Below the pieces are notes generated by a model. That model saw nothing but the letters and a program-made list of their open reading frames with translations. It was not told the origin of the DNA and made no database searches. Positions 42,301-49,795 of a stretch of DNA of 64,000 nt are shown one piece after another; position 1 is the first letter of the stretch, and every line of letters starts with the position of its first letter. The position numbers and the translations under genes were made by a program. This stretch comes from Microbacter sp049976245 (GTDB lineage Bacteria; Bacteroidota; Bacteroidia; Bacteroidales; Paludibacteraceae): the NCBI GenBank assembly GCA_049976245.1, contig JBMFIQ010000003.1:38176-102175 (forward strand), given 5' to 3'.

Positions 42301-42752
42301 TGGGAGATTTTCGGAGTGGAACCGTTCAGTATCAGTTGCCGGCTTTGTCCGATGGAAAGCATACGTTAACATTTAGAATTTGGGATGTGCTCAATAATTC
42401 AAGTGATTCAACGATTTATTTTATCGTTCAACATGATTTAAAACCTTCGTTGTTTAGCGTTAGCAATTATCCCAACCCTGTTGTTGGCGGAAGCACCAAT
42501 TTTGTTCTTCAACACGATCGACCTGATAATCTTTTGTCGGTCAGAATTTTTGTTTACGATCTGTCGGGACGTTTGATCACTTCCATGCAACAAAACGCAT
42601 TTACCAATTCATCCAAAACCATCATTCCTTGGAATGTGACAGACGCCAACGGCACACGCTTAAAACCGGGGATGTATTTGTACCGATTTGAAATTTCAAC
42701 TTCTAACGGAGCCTTTAGTTCAAAAACACAAAAAGTAATTGTCAGCAGGTAA
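39342..42752 (+). CDS. porU: Type IX secretion system sortase PorU
   Basis: A 1136-residue exported gingipain-fold (peptidase C25) protein that removes the C-terminal signal of type IX substrates at the cell surface and attaches them to A-LPS. Signal peptide MAFHRVLLWFLLLLFVCVAPFSYG. The catalytic pair is visible: His645 in LNYTGHGGTSGW and Cys678 in WVTATCDFTRCD. The C-terminus (SNYPNPVVGGSTNFVLQ ... LKPGMYLYRFEIS) is a CTD-like Ig domain, as in P. gingivalis PorU (about 1158 residues). A TTG at 39321 in the same frame lies inside the promoter and is rejected as start. porV follows 243 bp downstream. Confidence 0.94.
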   Translation: MAFHRVLLWFLLLLFVCVAPFSYGALHAYGSSSVLNQGTWTKIRVSSTGFYKISFDDLKKMGITNPQNVHVYGYGGAELPEDFTKPFIDDLPDNAIYVGSNFIAFYAQGPVSWQYNVAKKRFVHTTNYYSNYGYYFVTQNNTPVKHILSAIADTAAPTDTADCFLDYAVHEKDLENLANSGREFYGEIFSYTHAYTFSFSFPNADQRRNSFISIDAVANASLNSSFTASMNNSEVGTFPISAVSSMYDYARQGSGVFSFTPVSDNLNVNLNYNQPNAVATGYLNWIEMNVYRKLVMNGSIMFFQNPDYLNTSKIPLYVLSKVSSGVVVWNLSDPQNIQSMSVTRQSDQLSFVSSASNKTLQWFVAVDTTQLSNLPSPEVVQNNVPNQNLHALSPQDMVIISPAAFVQQAETLAQFHRDHDGLNVVVVTPEQVYNEFSSGTPDATAYRKLMKMLYDRYGSDPTTAPKYLLLFGRGCFDNRGIVPTSDPIRQLLYFESYNSISQTASYVSDDYFGFLDDQSGVNLNSDNLRIGVGRFPIYTVEQAQETVNKTIQYMQNQNTGYWKNQVCFMGDYFAGDAPTYDIHMMQADSIASLTAAANPNVHINKVYLDAFKAVTNATSVTYPGARDKMLNLIKSGLLMLNYTGHGGTSGWSNSQILTTADIQAMYNQDLALWVTATCDFTRCDYTSLTAGEQVFLNPNGGGIGLFTTTRTVFSNANFTINQNFAKNVFYRDSLGNSLRLGDMMRRTKNAMPGDDNKMNFILIGDPALKLAFPAPNYAVIVDSINHQPISKLDTLKALSGMTVSGHINDPSSNGVCRQFNGYVQTYIFDKKQKITTLANISGSLPFVYYDRPTVLYSGKALVKGGYFTVQTIIPKDINYNFGTGRMNFYAADSLGHEGQGNFENFMVGGTNPQVIWETQGPTIDMYLNSPQFRNGDQVNSTPLFVANVSDQTGINAVGSGIGHDITLIVDNDPNQYYVLNDYYQSALGDFRSGTVQYQLPALSDGKHTLTFRIWDVLNNSSDSTIYFIVQHDLKPSLFSVSNYPNPVVGGSTNFVLQHDRPDNLLSVRIFVYDLSGRLITSMQQNAFTNSSKTIIPWNVTDANGTRLKPGMYLYRFEISTSNGAFSSKTQKVIVSR

Positions 42753-42899
42753 TAAAAATGATTTATTTCCGTTCTTATAACAAGTGTATTTTTTTTAAGA
42801 GAACCTATTGCATCAATTCATCTTCTCAATTATTAACATGTTTAGGGAACGAATCAACTCTGCTTTTGGAGATGGATGGTTCTAACTACAAAACCAATT

Positions 42900-43002
42900 A
42901 CGTATGAAACGAACAATTAAAACAGCTTTTGCTCAAGCGTATGACTATTTTGGCGAGTTCCATACAACCTTAATGTTAAAAATTAAAATAGACGTATGAA
43001 AC
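42900..43002 (+). repeat. Dispersed repeat R10 (plus orientation, full copy)
   Basis: ACGTATGAAAC at 42900-42910 and again at 42992-43002, a 92-bp period. Between them lie the middle GCTTTTGCTCAAGCGTATGA and the right arm GGCGAGTTCCATAC. The last ATG (42996) is the porV start codon. Confidence 0.92.
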
Positions 43003-44114
43003 AAAGAAGCTTTTTTTTGATCTTGTCAATGATTGTCCCGTTTATGCTGAGTGCGCAAAAGACCCTCGATAATTCATTGAATCCTTTAGTGACCGGAGTT
43101 CCGTCGTTGTCCATTGCCCCCGATGCACGCGGAGGCGGCATGGGAGATGTGGGTGCAGCTACCACCCCAGATATCAATTCGCAATATTGGAATCCTGCCA
43201 AGTATGCCTTTATGGAAAGTGGTGCAGGCATTTCGCTTTCGTACACTCCATGGCTTCGTAAATTGGTCAGTGATATGAGTTTATCCTATCTTTCGGGATA
43301 TTACAAAATTGGCGACCAACAAGCCATAAGTGCTTCCTTGCGCTATTTCTCGTTAGGGACTGTCGATTTGACGGATCAAACCGGAAATCCGTTAAATAGC
43401 ATTAAGCCTGCCGAATATTCCATTGATGCAGCTTATTCAAGGCAATTGTCCGATAAATGGTCGGCGGCAGTGGCTTTGCGATTCATCTATTCCGATTTGA
43501 CGGGAGGTCAGGGTCAGGACATGTTTCCGGGTTCTGCCGTAGCAGCGGACATTGCTACCTATTATCATTCCACCACGCAGGCTGACAACGGAGGTGATGC
43601 CATCTTTGGTTTTGGTGCCGATATTTCGAACATTGGATCAAAGATTTCATATGACAAAGGAAACACAAGCCTATTCTTGCCCACCAACTTAAGGCTGGGA
43701 GTTTCTTATCAATACCCGATGGATAATTACAACTCAATTTCTTTTAATGTTGATGTAAATAAATTGCTGGTCGAACCGCAAGACACGATGACCATTGATC
43801 AGTATTCACAAATTTCACCTGTCACAAGCATATTTAAGTCCTTTAGCGATCCCAATTTCTTAAAACGCATTCAGGGATCAATCGGGATTGAATACGGATA
43901 CAACAATCAATTTTTTGTGCGTGGTGGTTATTATTACGAATCACAACTCAGCGGTAATCGAAAATATTTTTCTTTGGGAGCAGGTTTCATGTTGAATGTT
44001 TTTCGTCTGGATGTTGCCTATTTGATAGCTACATCGCAAAGCAATCCTTTGGATCAAACGTTGCGTTTGTCATTGGGCTTCAACTTGGCGGGTATTTCAG
44101 GCTTGATGAAGTAA
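42996..44114 (+). CDS. porV: Type IX secretion outer-membrane protein PorV (LptO)
   Basis: A 372-residue FadL-like barrel with signal peptide MKQRSFFLILSMIVPFMLSAQ and the PorV N-terminal segment SIAPDARGGGMGDVGAATTPD followed by YWNPAKYAF. PorV shuttles type IX cargo from the translocon to PorU. The remainder is beta-rich and ends NLAGISGLMK. It follows porU on the same strand but repeat R10 lies between, supplying the start codon and leader, so it may have its own promoter. PorU and PorV imply a type IX system; its SprA/PorL/PorM genes are not in this window. Confidence 0.95.
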   Translation: MKQRSFFLILSMIVPFMLSAQKTLDNSLNPLVTGVPSLSIAPDARGGGMGDVGAATTPDINSQYWNPAKYAFMESGAGISLSYTPWLRKLVSDMSLSYLSGYYKIGDQQAISASLRYFSLGTVDLTDQTGNPLNSIKPAEYSIDAAYSRQLSDKWSAAVALRFIYSDLTGGQGQDMFPGSAVAADIATYYHSTTQADNGGDAIFGFGADISNIGSKISYDKGNTSLFLPTNLRLGVSYQYPMDNYNSISFNVDVNKLLVEPQDTMTIDQYSQISPVTSIFKSFSDPNFLKRIQGSIGIEYGYNNQFFVRGGYYYESQLSGNRKYFSLGAGFMLNVFRLDVAYLIATSQSNPLDQTLRLSLGFNLAGISGLMK

Positions 44115-44477
44115 CCCGTTTACTAGGTTTGTTTGGCGTAATGGTCAGTTCTTTGGAGTGACTTCGGAACAAGCGTGCAAGAGCGAAAAGAAGCATGTTC
44201 GTTGGCAATAATTTGAATTTTGAACGCAATAAGAATAAACGAGTGAAACGAATCTTGTTGAACAAGACGAGTTCCACTTTCCAAAACCAAAAATCAATGA
44301 CGTGAGCAATGAATCAAAAAAAATCTGCACACAGGAGTTTCTTGAATGATTTTGTCACTTCATTAAATATTTCAATGCAATAGTCTTATGAAACGAGCCA
44401 TAAAAAATGCATATAATCAAGAAGATAACTATTTGATGAGTTCCATACATACTTAGCGTTAAAAATAAAATTGACGT
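44115..44477. other. Intergenic region porV/ispF
   Basis: 363 bp. The right third is repeat R11. A second weak match to the repeat (GAGTGAAACGA, GACGAGTTCCAC, ACGTGAGCAATGAA) lies at about 44239-44313. No gene or terminator recognised. Confidence 0.5.
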
Positions 44478-44484
44478 ATGAAAA
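44385..44484 (+). repeat. Dispersed repeat R11 (plus orientation)
   Basis: Head TTATGAAACGAGCCATAAAA, right arm GATGAGTTCCATAC and tail TTGACGTATGAAAA. The ATG at 44478 is the ispF start codon. The inner hairpin is diverged (GCATATAATCAAGAAGATAAC). Confidence 0.9.
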
Positions 44485-44963
44485 TTAGAGTTGGAATGGG
44501 TTATGATGTTCATCGCTTTGCGATCGGTCGCGAATTGTGGTTGGGCGGCGTTCGCATTGAACATCCAATTGGGTTGTTGGGGCATTCCGATGCCGATGTA
44601 TTGATTCATGCCGTGTGCGATGCCTTGTTAGGTGCAGCCAATGCCCGTGACATTGGGTTTCATTTTCCCGACAACGATAAGCATTTTGAAGGAATCGACA
44701 GTAAAATCTTGCTACAAAAAACCATTCAGATTGTCCGCGAAAAGCAATTTGAAGTCAGTAATATCGATTGTACCGTTTGTGCTGAACATCCCAAACTGCA
44801 AGGCTATATTCCAAAAATAATCAGTCAGTTGGCTGCCACAATGGCCATTTCCGAAGAAGATGTTTCAGTGAAAGCTACCACAACCGAAAAATTAGGATTT
44901 GTCGGTCGAAATGAAGGAATAGCTGCTTATGCTGTGGCATTGCTTTATCGTGTGGATGAATGA
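44478..44963 (+). CDS. ispF: 2-C-methyl-D-erythritol 2,4-cyclodiphosphate synthase
   Basis: A 161-residue enzyme of the MEP isoprenoid pathway, forming MEcPP with loss of CMP. Motifs: MGYDVHRF (metal-binding Asp and His), GLLGHSDADVLIHAVCDALLGA, DIGFHFPDND and VSVKATTTEKLGFVGRNEGIAAYAV. The start, MKIRVGMGYDVHRF, is unambiguous and uses the terminal ATGAAA of repeat R11. ispF after porU and porV is the arrangement known from Porphyromonas. Confidence 0.96.
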   Translation: MKIRVGMGYDVHRFAIGRELWLGGVRIEHPIGLLGHSDADVLIHAVCDALLGAANARDIGFHFPDNDKHFEGIDSKILLQKTIQIVREKQFEVSNIDCTVCAEHPKLQGYIPKIISQLAATMAISEEDVSVKATTTEKLGFVGRNEGIAAYAVALLYRVDE

Positions 44964-45047
44964 TCCGCTTTTTTCTTTTGATTATTTTTCTTCCCACATA
45001 TGATCACTTTTAGGGATCAACGCATTGATAAATGGTCAATTGTTGTG

Positions 45048-45079
45048 ATTGTGTCGTTTTAAAGGATGACGTACCTTTG
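45048..45079 (+). promoter_or_regulatory. Promoter of OprB-like/feoB group
   Basis: ATTG (45048-45051), 20-nt spacer, TACCTTTG (45072-45079). The -7 box is perfect; the start codon follows at 45103. Confidence 0.65.
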
Positions 45080-45102
45080 CATCGAACTTTAACAAAGAAT
45101 GT

Positions 45103-46230
45103 ATGCATGGTTTGGTCTATTCCGTCATTTTATTGTTTGTTTTTTTTAATTTGAATGTCATTTTTGCTCAACAGCACGCTTTGTCCTCTTTCAACGTTCA
45201 CTTTCAATACACCGGCGATTTGGCAGGGAATGTTTCAGGCGGAATTCATCGAGGTTTTGATTATTTGGGATTAGCCAACCTGACCATGTTGTTTGACATG
45301 GAAAATGCCGGAGCATGGAAAGGTGGATCTTTTTTTGTCAACATTGCCGATACTCATGGAGCAATGCCTTCTAACACCATGATTGGCGATTTTCAAGGAG
45401 TCACTAATATTGAAGCCGGAAATCATTTGATGTTGTATGAATGTTGGTATCAGCAAAAGATTGGAGCAACATCCATGACCATCGGTGTTCAGGATTTAAA
45501 TGTTTCTTTTATGACCAATGATGCCGGCAGTTCATTTATTAACAGTTCTTTTGCTCTTCCTCCTTCCTTTTCGGCCAATTTTCCTGCTCCCATTTTCCCT
45601 CATACCGCTTTTGGGTTGATGATTCAAACTCAGATTCCCAACACCTCTTTGCAATGGAATGGGGCAATGTTCGACGGTACCGTCGAGGAGTGCAATCAAT
45701 CGCTTCATCCTTTCTCCAGAATTTTTACAAAACAAAACGGATGGTTGGCCATCACTGAATTATTGGACAATCACAGCTTGCTTCCACATCGTTCAGGAAA
45801 ATATACGATGGGTTTTTCGCTTCGGCATGCCAAAGATTCATTGATGAACAGTGTGGTCAATTTTCAGGGATATGCCGTGATGAATCAGGAAATTTATCAT
45901 AAAGAATTTCAACAACTTATCACTTTTTCTCAAATTGGTTATGCGCCAATGAAAATGAATGATGCACCATTCTTTGTTAGTGCCGGAGTGGTATTGAAAG
46001 GAGTAAATCATCGAAGGAAAAATGACGAGTTGGGTTGCGGCGTGGCTTACGTTCGATTGCGAAATCGATCCTTCAAAGCAGAAACAGCGCTGGAAGGTTA
46101 TTCCGCCGTTTCAATTTCATCAAAGTTTATATTAAAACCTGATTTACAATACATTATTCATCCATCCAGAACAGAACTAAAACTGTCAAACGCGTTACTT
46201 GGGATGGTGAGGGTACAACTGAAATTATAA
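45103..46230 (+). CDS. OprB-like outer-membrane porin
   Basis: A 375-residue exported beta-barrel protein. Signal peptide MHGLVYSVILLFVFFNLNVIFAQ. The N-terminal strands YTGDLAGNVSGGIHRGFDYLGLANLTMLFDMENAGAWKGGSFFVNI and the closing KPDLQYIIHPS resemble the carbohydrate-selective porin OprB family, whose members allow passive sugar or solute entry. It is 18 bp upstream of feoB, so it is probably co-transcribed with iron uptake genes, which makes a metal- or chelate-related role possible. The match to OprB is by pattern; specificity is not established. Confidence 0.75.
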   Translation: MHGLVYSVILLFVFFNLNVIFAQQHALSSFNVHFQYTGDLAGNVSGGIHRGFDYLGLANLTMLFDMENAGAWKGGSFFVNIADTHGAMPSNTMIGDFQGVTNIEAGNHLMLYECWYQQKIGATSMTIGVQDLNVSFMTNDAGSSFINSSFALPPSFSANFPAPIFPHTAFGLMIQTQIPNTSLQWNGAMFDGTVEECNQSLHPFSRIFTKQNGWLAITELLDNHSLLPHRSGKYTMGFSLRHAKDSLMNSVVNFQGYAVMNQEIYHKEFQQLITFSQIGYAPMKMNDAPFFVSAGVVLKGVNHRRKNDELGCGVAYVRLRNRSFKAETALEGYSAVSISSKFILKPDLQYIIHPSRTELKLSNALLGMVRVQLKL

Positions 46231-46248
46231 AAACAGGATTTTCCATTT

Positions 46249-48741
46249 ATGGTAACAAACATACGAACCATTCCGTTATCGGAAATGAAAACCGGCGAGG
46301 AAGGTATCATCTTCAAAGTGCTTGGACGAGGAGCTTTTCGGAAACGAATTACCGAAATGGGCTTTGTGAAGGGAAAAAAAGTGAAGGTGATTAAGAATGC
46401 TCCGTTGCAAGATCCAGTCGAATATGAACTTTTAGGGTATAATGTCTCGTTGAGACGCAGTGAAGCCGCTTTGGTTCAAATGGTCACCATGGAGGACGGA
46501 GCAGAATGGGAAGGTCCTTCGTACAACGGCATGATTGACGAAGAATCATTGAAGATTTCAGCGCAAGAAAAGAGCCGGAATATTCATTTAGCACTGGTTG
46601 GAAATCCCAATTGCGGCAAAACTACTTTGTTCAATCATGCTTCTGGTTCGCATGAGCATGTGGGTAATTACAGTGGTGTGACCGTTGATGCCAAAGAAGC
46701 AATGATGGAGCATCGGGGCTATACATTTCAATGGGTGGATTTGCCGGGAACCTATTCGATCACGGAGTATTCGCCCGAAGAGTTGTATGTTCGTAATTAC
46801 ATCATGGACAAAATGCCTGACATTGTTGTCAATGTGGTGGATGCCTCAAACTTGGAAAGGAATTTGTTTTTAACTACGCAGCTCATCGACATGAACATCA
46901 AGGTGGTGATTGCCTTAAACATGTATGATGAATTAGAAAAGAAGGGCGCACAGTTCGATTACGATGCTCTTGGAAAGATGTTGGGTATTCCCATTATTCC
47001 CACCATTGCTTCAAAAGGTATAGGAGTGACGGAATTATTGGATAAATTGATTGAGGTTTATGAAGATCGGGATTCCAATGTGCGCCACGTACATATCAAT
47101 TATGGCGCCGATATTGAGGAGGCGATTAAATCCATTCAGGATGAGATTTGGAAAAATCCCTCGTTAACTGATCAGGTTTCGTCTCGATATTTGGCCATTA
47201 AATTGTTGGAACAGGACAAAACAACCTTGAATAAGTTGGCTTCATGCTGTAAAAATTTTTCACAGATTGAATCGACCATGTATTTGGCCATTCAGCGTTT
47301 GGAAAAAGAATACGGAGAAAAATCGGAAACCATTATTGCCGATGCAAAATATGGTTTCATCGATGGAGCTTTGAAGGAAACGTATCATGAAGCGGTAAAA
47401 GATAAACGTAAAGTCAAACATGAATTGGATGATTTTTTGACACATCGATTTTGGGGGTTCCCGATCTTTATCTTTTTCATGTGGGTCATGTTTCAGGCTA
47501 CTTTCAGCATCGGAAAATATCCGATGGACTGGATAGGTGATGGGGTTTCATGGGTTAGCAATATGACACAGCAGATGATTGCTCCAGGTCCACTGCGTGA
47601 TTTGTTGGTTGATGGTATCATAGCGGGCATTGGAAGTGTGATTGTGTTTTTGCCCAACATTTTAATTTTGTTTTTCTTTATCTCCATCATGGAAGATACG
47701 GGCTATATGGCCAGGGCTTCGTTTATCATGGATAAGTTGATGCATAAAATCGGGCTTCACGGCAAATCTTTTATTCCACTTTTAATGGGTTTTGGGTGTA
47801 ATGTGCCGGCGATTATGGCCACGCGTACGTTGGAAAACCGGAAAGACAGAATTTTGACCATGATGATCATTCCTTTTATGTCGTGCAGTGCGCGGTTGCC
47901 TGTGTATGTGCTCTTAATTTCAGCTTTTTTTGCAGCTTATCAGGGATTGGTACTTTTTTCGATTTATATGATCGGGGTACTTTTGGCCATTGTGGTTGCA
48001 CTGATGCTGAAAAAAATTGTTCTCAAAAAACAAGAAGCACCTTTTGTGATGGAGCTGCCTCCATACCGAATGCCAACATTGAAAAATACGTCGGTACACA
48101 TGTGGTTTAAAGCCAAACAATACCTAAGGAAAATGGGAAGTGTCATTTTAATTGCTTCCATTTTGTTGTGGGTGTTGGGTTATTTTCCGCGTCACGATGT
48201 CAAAGATCATGCATTTGATCATCAATTGGCACAAATCAGCGACAATCCACAGATCAGTCCGATTCAAAAGACAAAACTACTCGACAGTTTAATGTATGCC
48301 AAAGAAGCAGCAAGACAAGAAAATTCATACATTGGACGTATTGGACATGCGATTCAGCCAATCATGTCACCTTTAGGATTTGATTGGAAAATGAGTGTTA
48401 GTCTGTTGTCGGGATTTGCTGCCAAAGAAATTGTGGTCAGTTCAATGGGGGTTCTTTATCAGGCTGGTGCTCATGCCGAAGAGCATTCTCAAACGCTTAA
48501 ATATCAATTGATTCATGAAAAACATCAAAGCGGACCATTAAAAGGAAAACCTGTTTTTACGCCGTTGGTAGCCATTGGATTTTTGCTTTTCGTTCTTATC
48601 TATTTTCCATGCATTGCAACCGTTGCGGCTATTAATCGTGAGGCAGGTTGGCGCTGGGCGCTTTTTTCCATGACATTTACCACGTTGTTGGCTTGGCTCG
48701 TTGCTTTCCTGACTTTTCAAATAGGGAGTCTCTTCACTTAA
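46249..48741 (+). CDS. feoB: Ferrous iron transporter FeoB with fused FeoA domain
   Basis: An 830-residue inner-membrane Fe2+ transporter. Residues 1-75 form a FeoA-like SH3 domain (RTIPLSEMKTGEEGIIFKVLG, ITEMGFVKGKKVKV); the GTPase starts with G1 GNPNCGKTT (118-126), then DLPGTYS and ALNMYDE-like G3/G4. From about residue 390 come the membrane segments with the two Gate domains (including MGFGCNVPAIMATRTLENRKDR and SCSARLPVYVLL). FeoA-FeoB fusion is common in Bacteroidota. A Cys-rich partner gene follows directly (48754), as usual. Confidence 0.96.
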   Translation: MVTNIRTIPLSEMKTGEEGIIFKVLGRGAFRKRITEMGFVKGKKVKVIKNAPLQDPVEYELLGYNVSLRRSEAALVQMVTMEDGAEWEGPSYNGMIDEESLKISAQEKSRNIHLALVGNPNCGKTTLFNHASGSHEHVGNYSGVTVDAKEAMMEHRGYTFQWVDLPGTYSITEYSPEELYVRNYIMDKMPDIVVNVVDASNLERNLFLTTQLIDMNIKVVIALNMYDELEKKGAQFDYDALGKMLGIPIIPTIASKGIGVTELLDKLIEVYEDRDSNVRHVHINYGADIEEAIKSIQDEIWKNPSLTDQVSSRYLAIKLLEQDKTTLNKLASCCKNFSQIESTMYLAIQRLEKEYGEKSETIIADAKYGFIDGALKETYHEAVKDKRKVKHELDDFLTHRFWGFPIFIFFMWVMFQATFSIGKYPMDWIGDGVSWVSNMTQQMIAPGPLRDLLVDGIIAGIGSVIVFLPNILILFFFISIMEDTGYMARASFIMDKLMHKIGLHGKSFIPLLMGFGCNVPAIMATRTLENRKDRILTMMIIPFMSCSARLPVYVLLISAFFAAYQGLVLFSIYMIGVLLAIVVALMLKKIVLKKQEAPFVMELPPYRMPTLKNTSVHMWFKAKQYLRKMGSVILIASILLWVLGYFPRHDVKDHAFDHQLAQISDNPQISPIQKTKLLDSLMYAKEAARQENSYIGRIGHAIQPIMSPLGFDWKMSVSLLSGFAAKEIVVSSMGVLYQAGAHAEEHSQTLKYQLIHEKHQSGPLKGKPVFTPLVAIGFLLFVLIYFPCIATVAAINREAGWRWALFSMTFTTLLAWLVAFLTFQIGSLFT

Positions 48742-48753
48742 TTGAAACTATTT

Positions 48754-48939
48754 ATGTTACAAATCATTATTGTCATATTCTTTGTTGCGGTTGCTTTGTA
48801 TTTTGCCATTGTAAAAATCATTAAGCGGTTGCATCATAAAAAGGGGACTTCACCATGCGATGGTTGTGCTGGTTGTGCATTAAAACACGAATGGGGGAAA
48901 AATCATGATACGTGCGATCATCGAATCCCGCTCAAATAG
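48754..48939 (+). CDS. FeoB-associated Cys-rich membrane protein
   Basis: A 61-residue protein with one N-terminal membrane segment (MLQIIIVIFFVAVALYFAIV) and a cysteine cluster (CDGCAGCALKHEW, then DTCDH). Members of this family sit after feoB where FeoC is missing and may bind iron or an Fe-S centre. The stop of feoB is only 12 bp before the ATG at 48754; a TTG at 48742 immediately after the feoB stop is a possible alternative start. Confidence 0.88.
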   Translation: MLQIIIVIFFVAVALYFAIVKIIKRLHHKKGTSPCDGCAGCALKHEWGKNHDTCDHRIPLK

Positions 48940-48958
48940 TATTTGTCAGAATCTTCAA

Positions 48959-48990
48959 TTTGTATTTGTGGTTCTTTTTTCATAACTTTG
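48959..48990 (+). promoter_or_regulatory. Promoter of the CPIC small protein gene
   Basis: TTTG (48959-48962), 20-nt spacer, TAACTTTG (48983-48990). It predicts a start near 48997, which rules out a longer frame beginning at 48943 and supports the ATG at 49027. Confidence 0.7.
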
Positions 48991-49026
48991 CATTTGTTTT
49001 TACATCTTCTCAAACAATTGGAACAA

Positions 49027-49377
49027 ATGGTTTTTTTTGAAAAGCGTCATTTTAATTTTATGCAAGGATTGGCTTTATCCTTGTTTCTATTGATGTTGAT
49101 GGCTCTTTCGATTAAACCGTTACACATCTTTTTTATTCATCACGAAGTCATTGTTGAACATGACACGGAAACAAAGTTTGCCGCTCCCACAGAGCAAGAT
49201 TGTCCTATTTGTGATTTTGAATTCTTTCTTTATACTGCTCAGCACGACCATTCGCTCCCTTCAGTAGCTTTCATTCCTGTTCAACCTGAGCAATTGCTTA
49301 AAACGAGCAAAGTGTATCCTGTCTATTCAGGTGCTGTTTTGTTGCGGGCTCCTCCTGTAATGGATCTCTTCCTATAG
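49027..49377 (+). CDS. Small membrane protein with CPIC motif upstream of a TonB receptor
   Basis: A 116-residue protein: one hydrophobic segment (about 13-35, MQGLALSLFLLMLMALSIK) then a periplasmic part rich in His and acidic residues (IFFIHHEVIVEHDTE), a Cys pair in EQDCPICDFEFF, and another HDHS. Cys/His spacing suggests metal binding. In Bacteroidota, small proteins with a CPICD motif often precede TonB-dependent receptors, as here (receptor at 49796). The exact role is unknown. Confidence 0.7.
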   Translation: MVFFEKRHFNFMQGLALSLFLLMLMALSIKPLHIFFIHHEVIVEHDTETKFAAPTEQDCPICDFEFFLYTAQHDHSLPSVAFIPVQPEQLLKTSKVYPVYSGAVLLRAPPVMDLFL

Positions 49378-49795
49378 ATTTGATCGTTTCATTTTTGTTC
49401 TTTTTCTCTTTGTTTTATTTCAAAGATGGATGGTGCATCCTCTTGGTGCTTCTTGTCTTTTTTTTCGATCATGCCTTTGAAGGTCAATGTTGGATTGTCT
49501 TCAAACTCCTTTTATCAAAAGGTGGAGGAATGATGAAAAATATGTAAGATCACTAAAAGAGCAATGGATGATTTGAGCGGACATTTTGTCGAGTTGGAAA
49601 ATAAACTGCAATCCATTGACAATGAGCAATTCTGTTTATTTTATTAACATGAAATGATTCAAATCTTTCTAAGTCGATTACGTTGAAGCGAATCATGGTT
49701 TCTCATCTTTTTTCAATGCAGAGAATGCTTCGGCATCGTTGGCACAACGAACAAGCGTTCGGCATATTGTTTCACTAATTTAAATTGCAGCATAT
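49378..49795. other. Intergenic region before TonB receptor
   Basis: 418 bp with no gene, repeat copy or convincing promoter. It may be the leader of the receptor mRNA; a weak repeat of GCTTCGGCATCGTTGG and GCGTTCGGCAT near 49730-49765 is seen. Confidence 0.5.
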
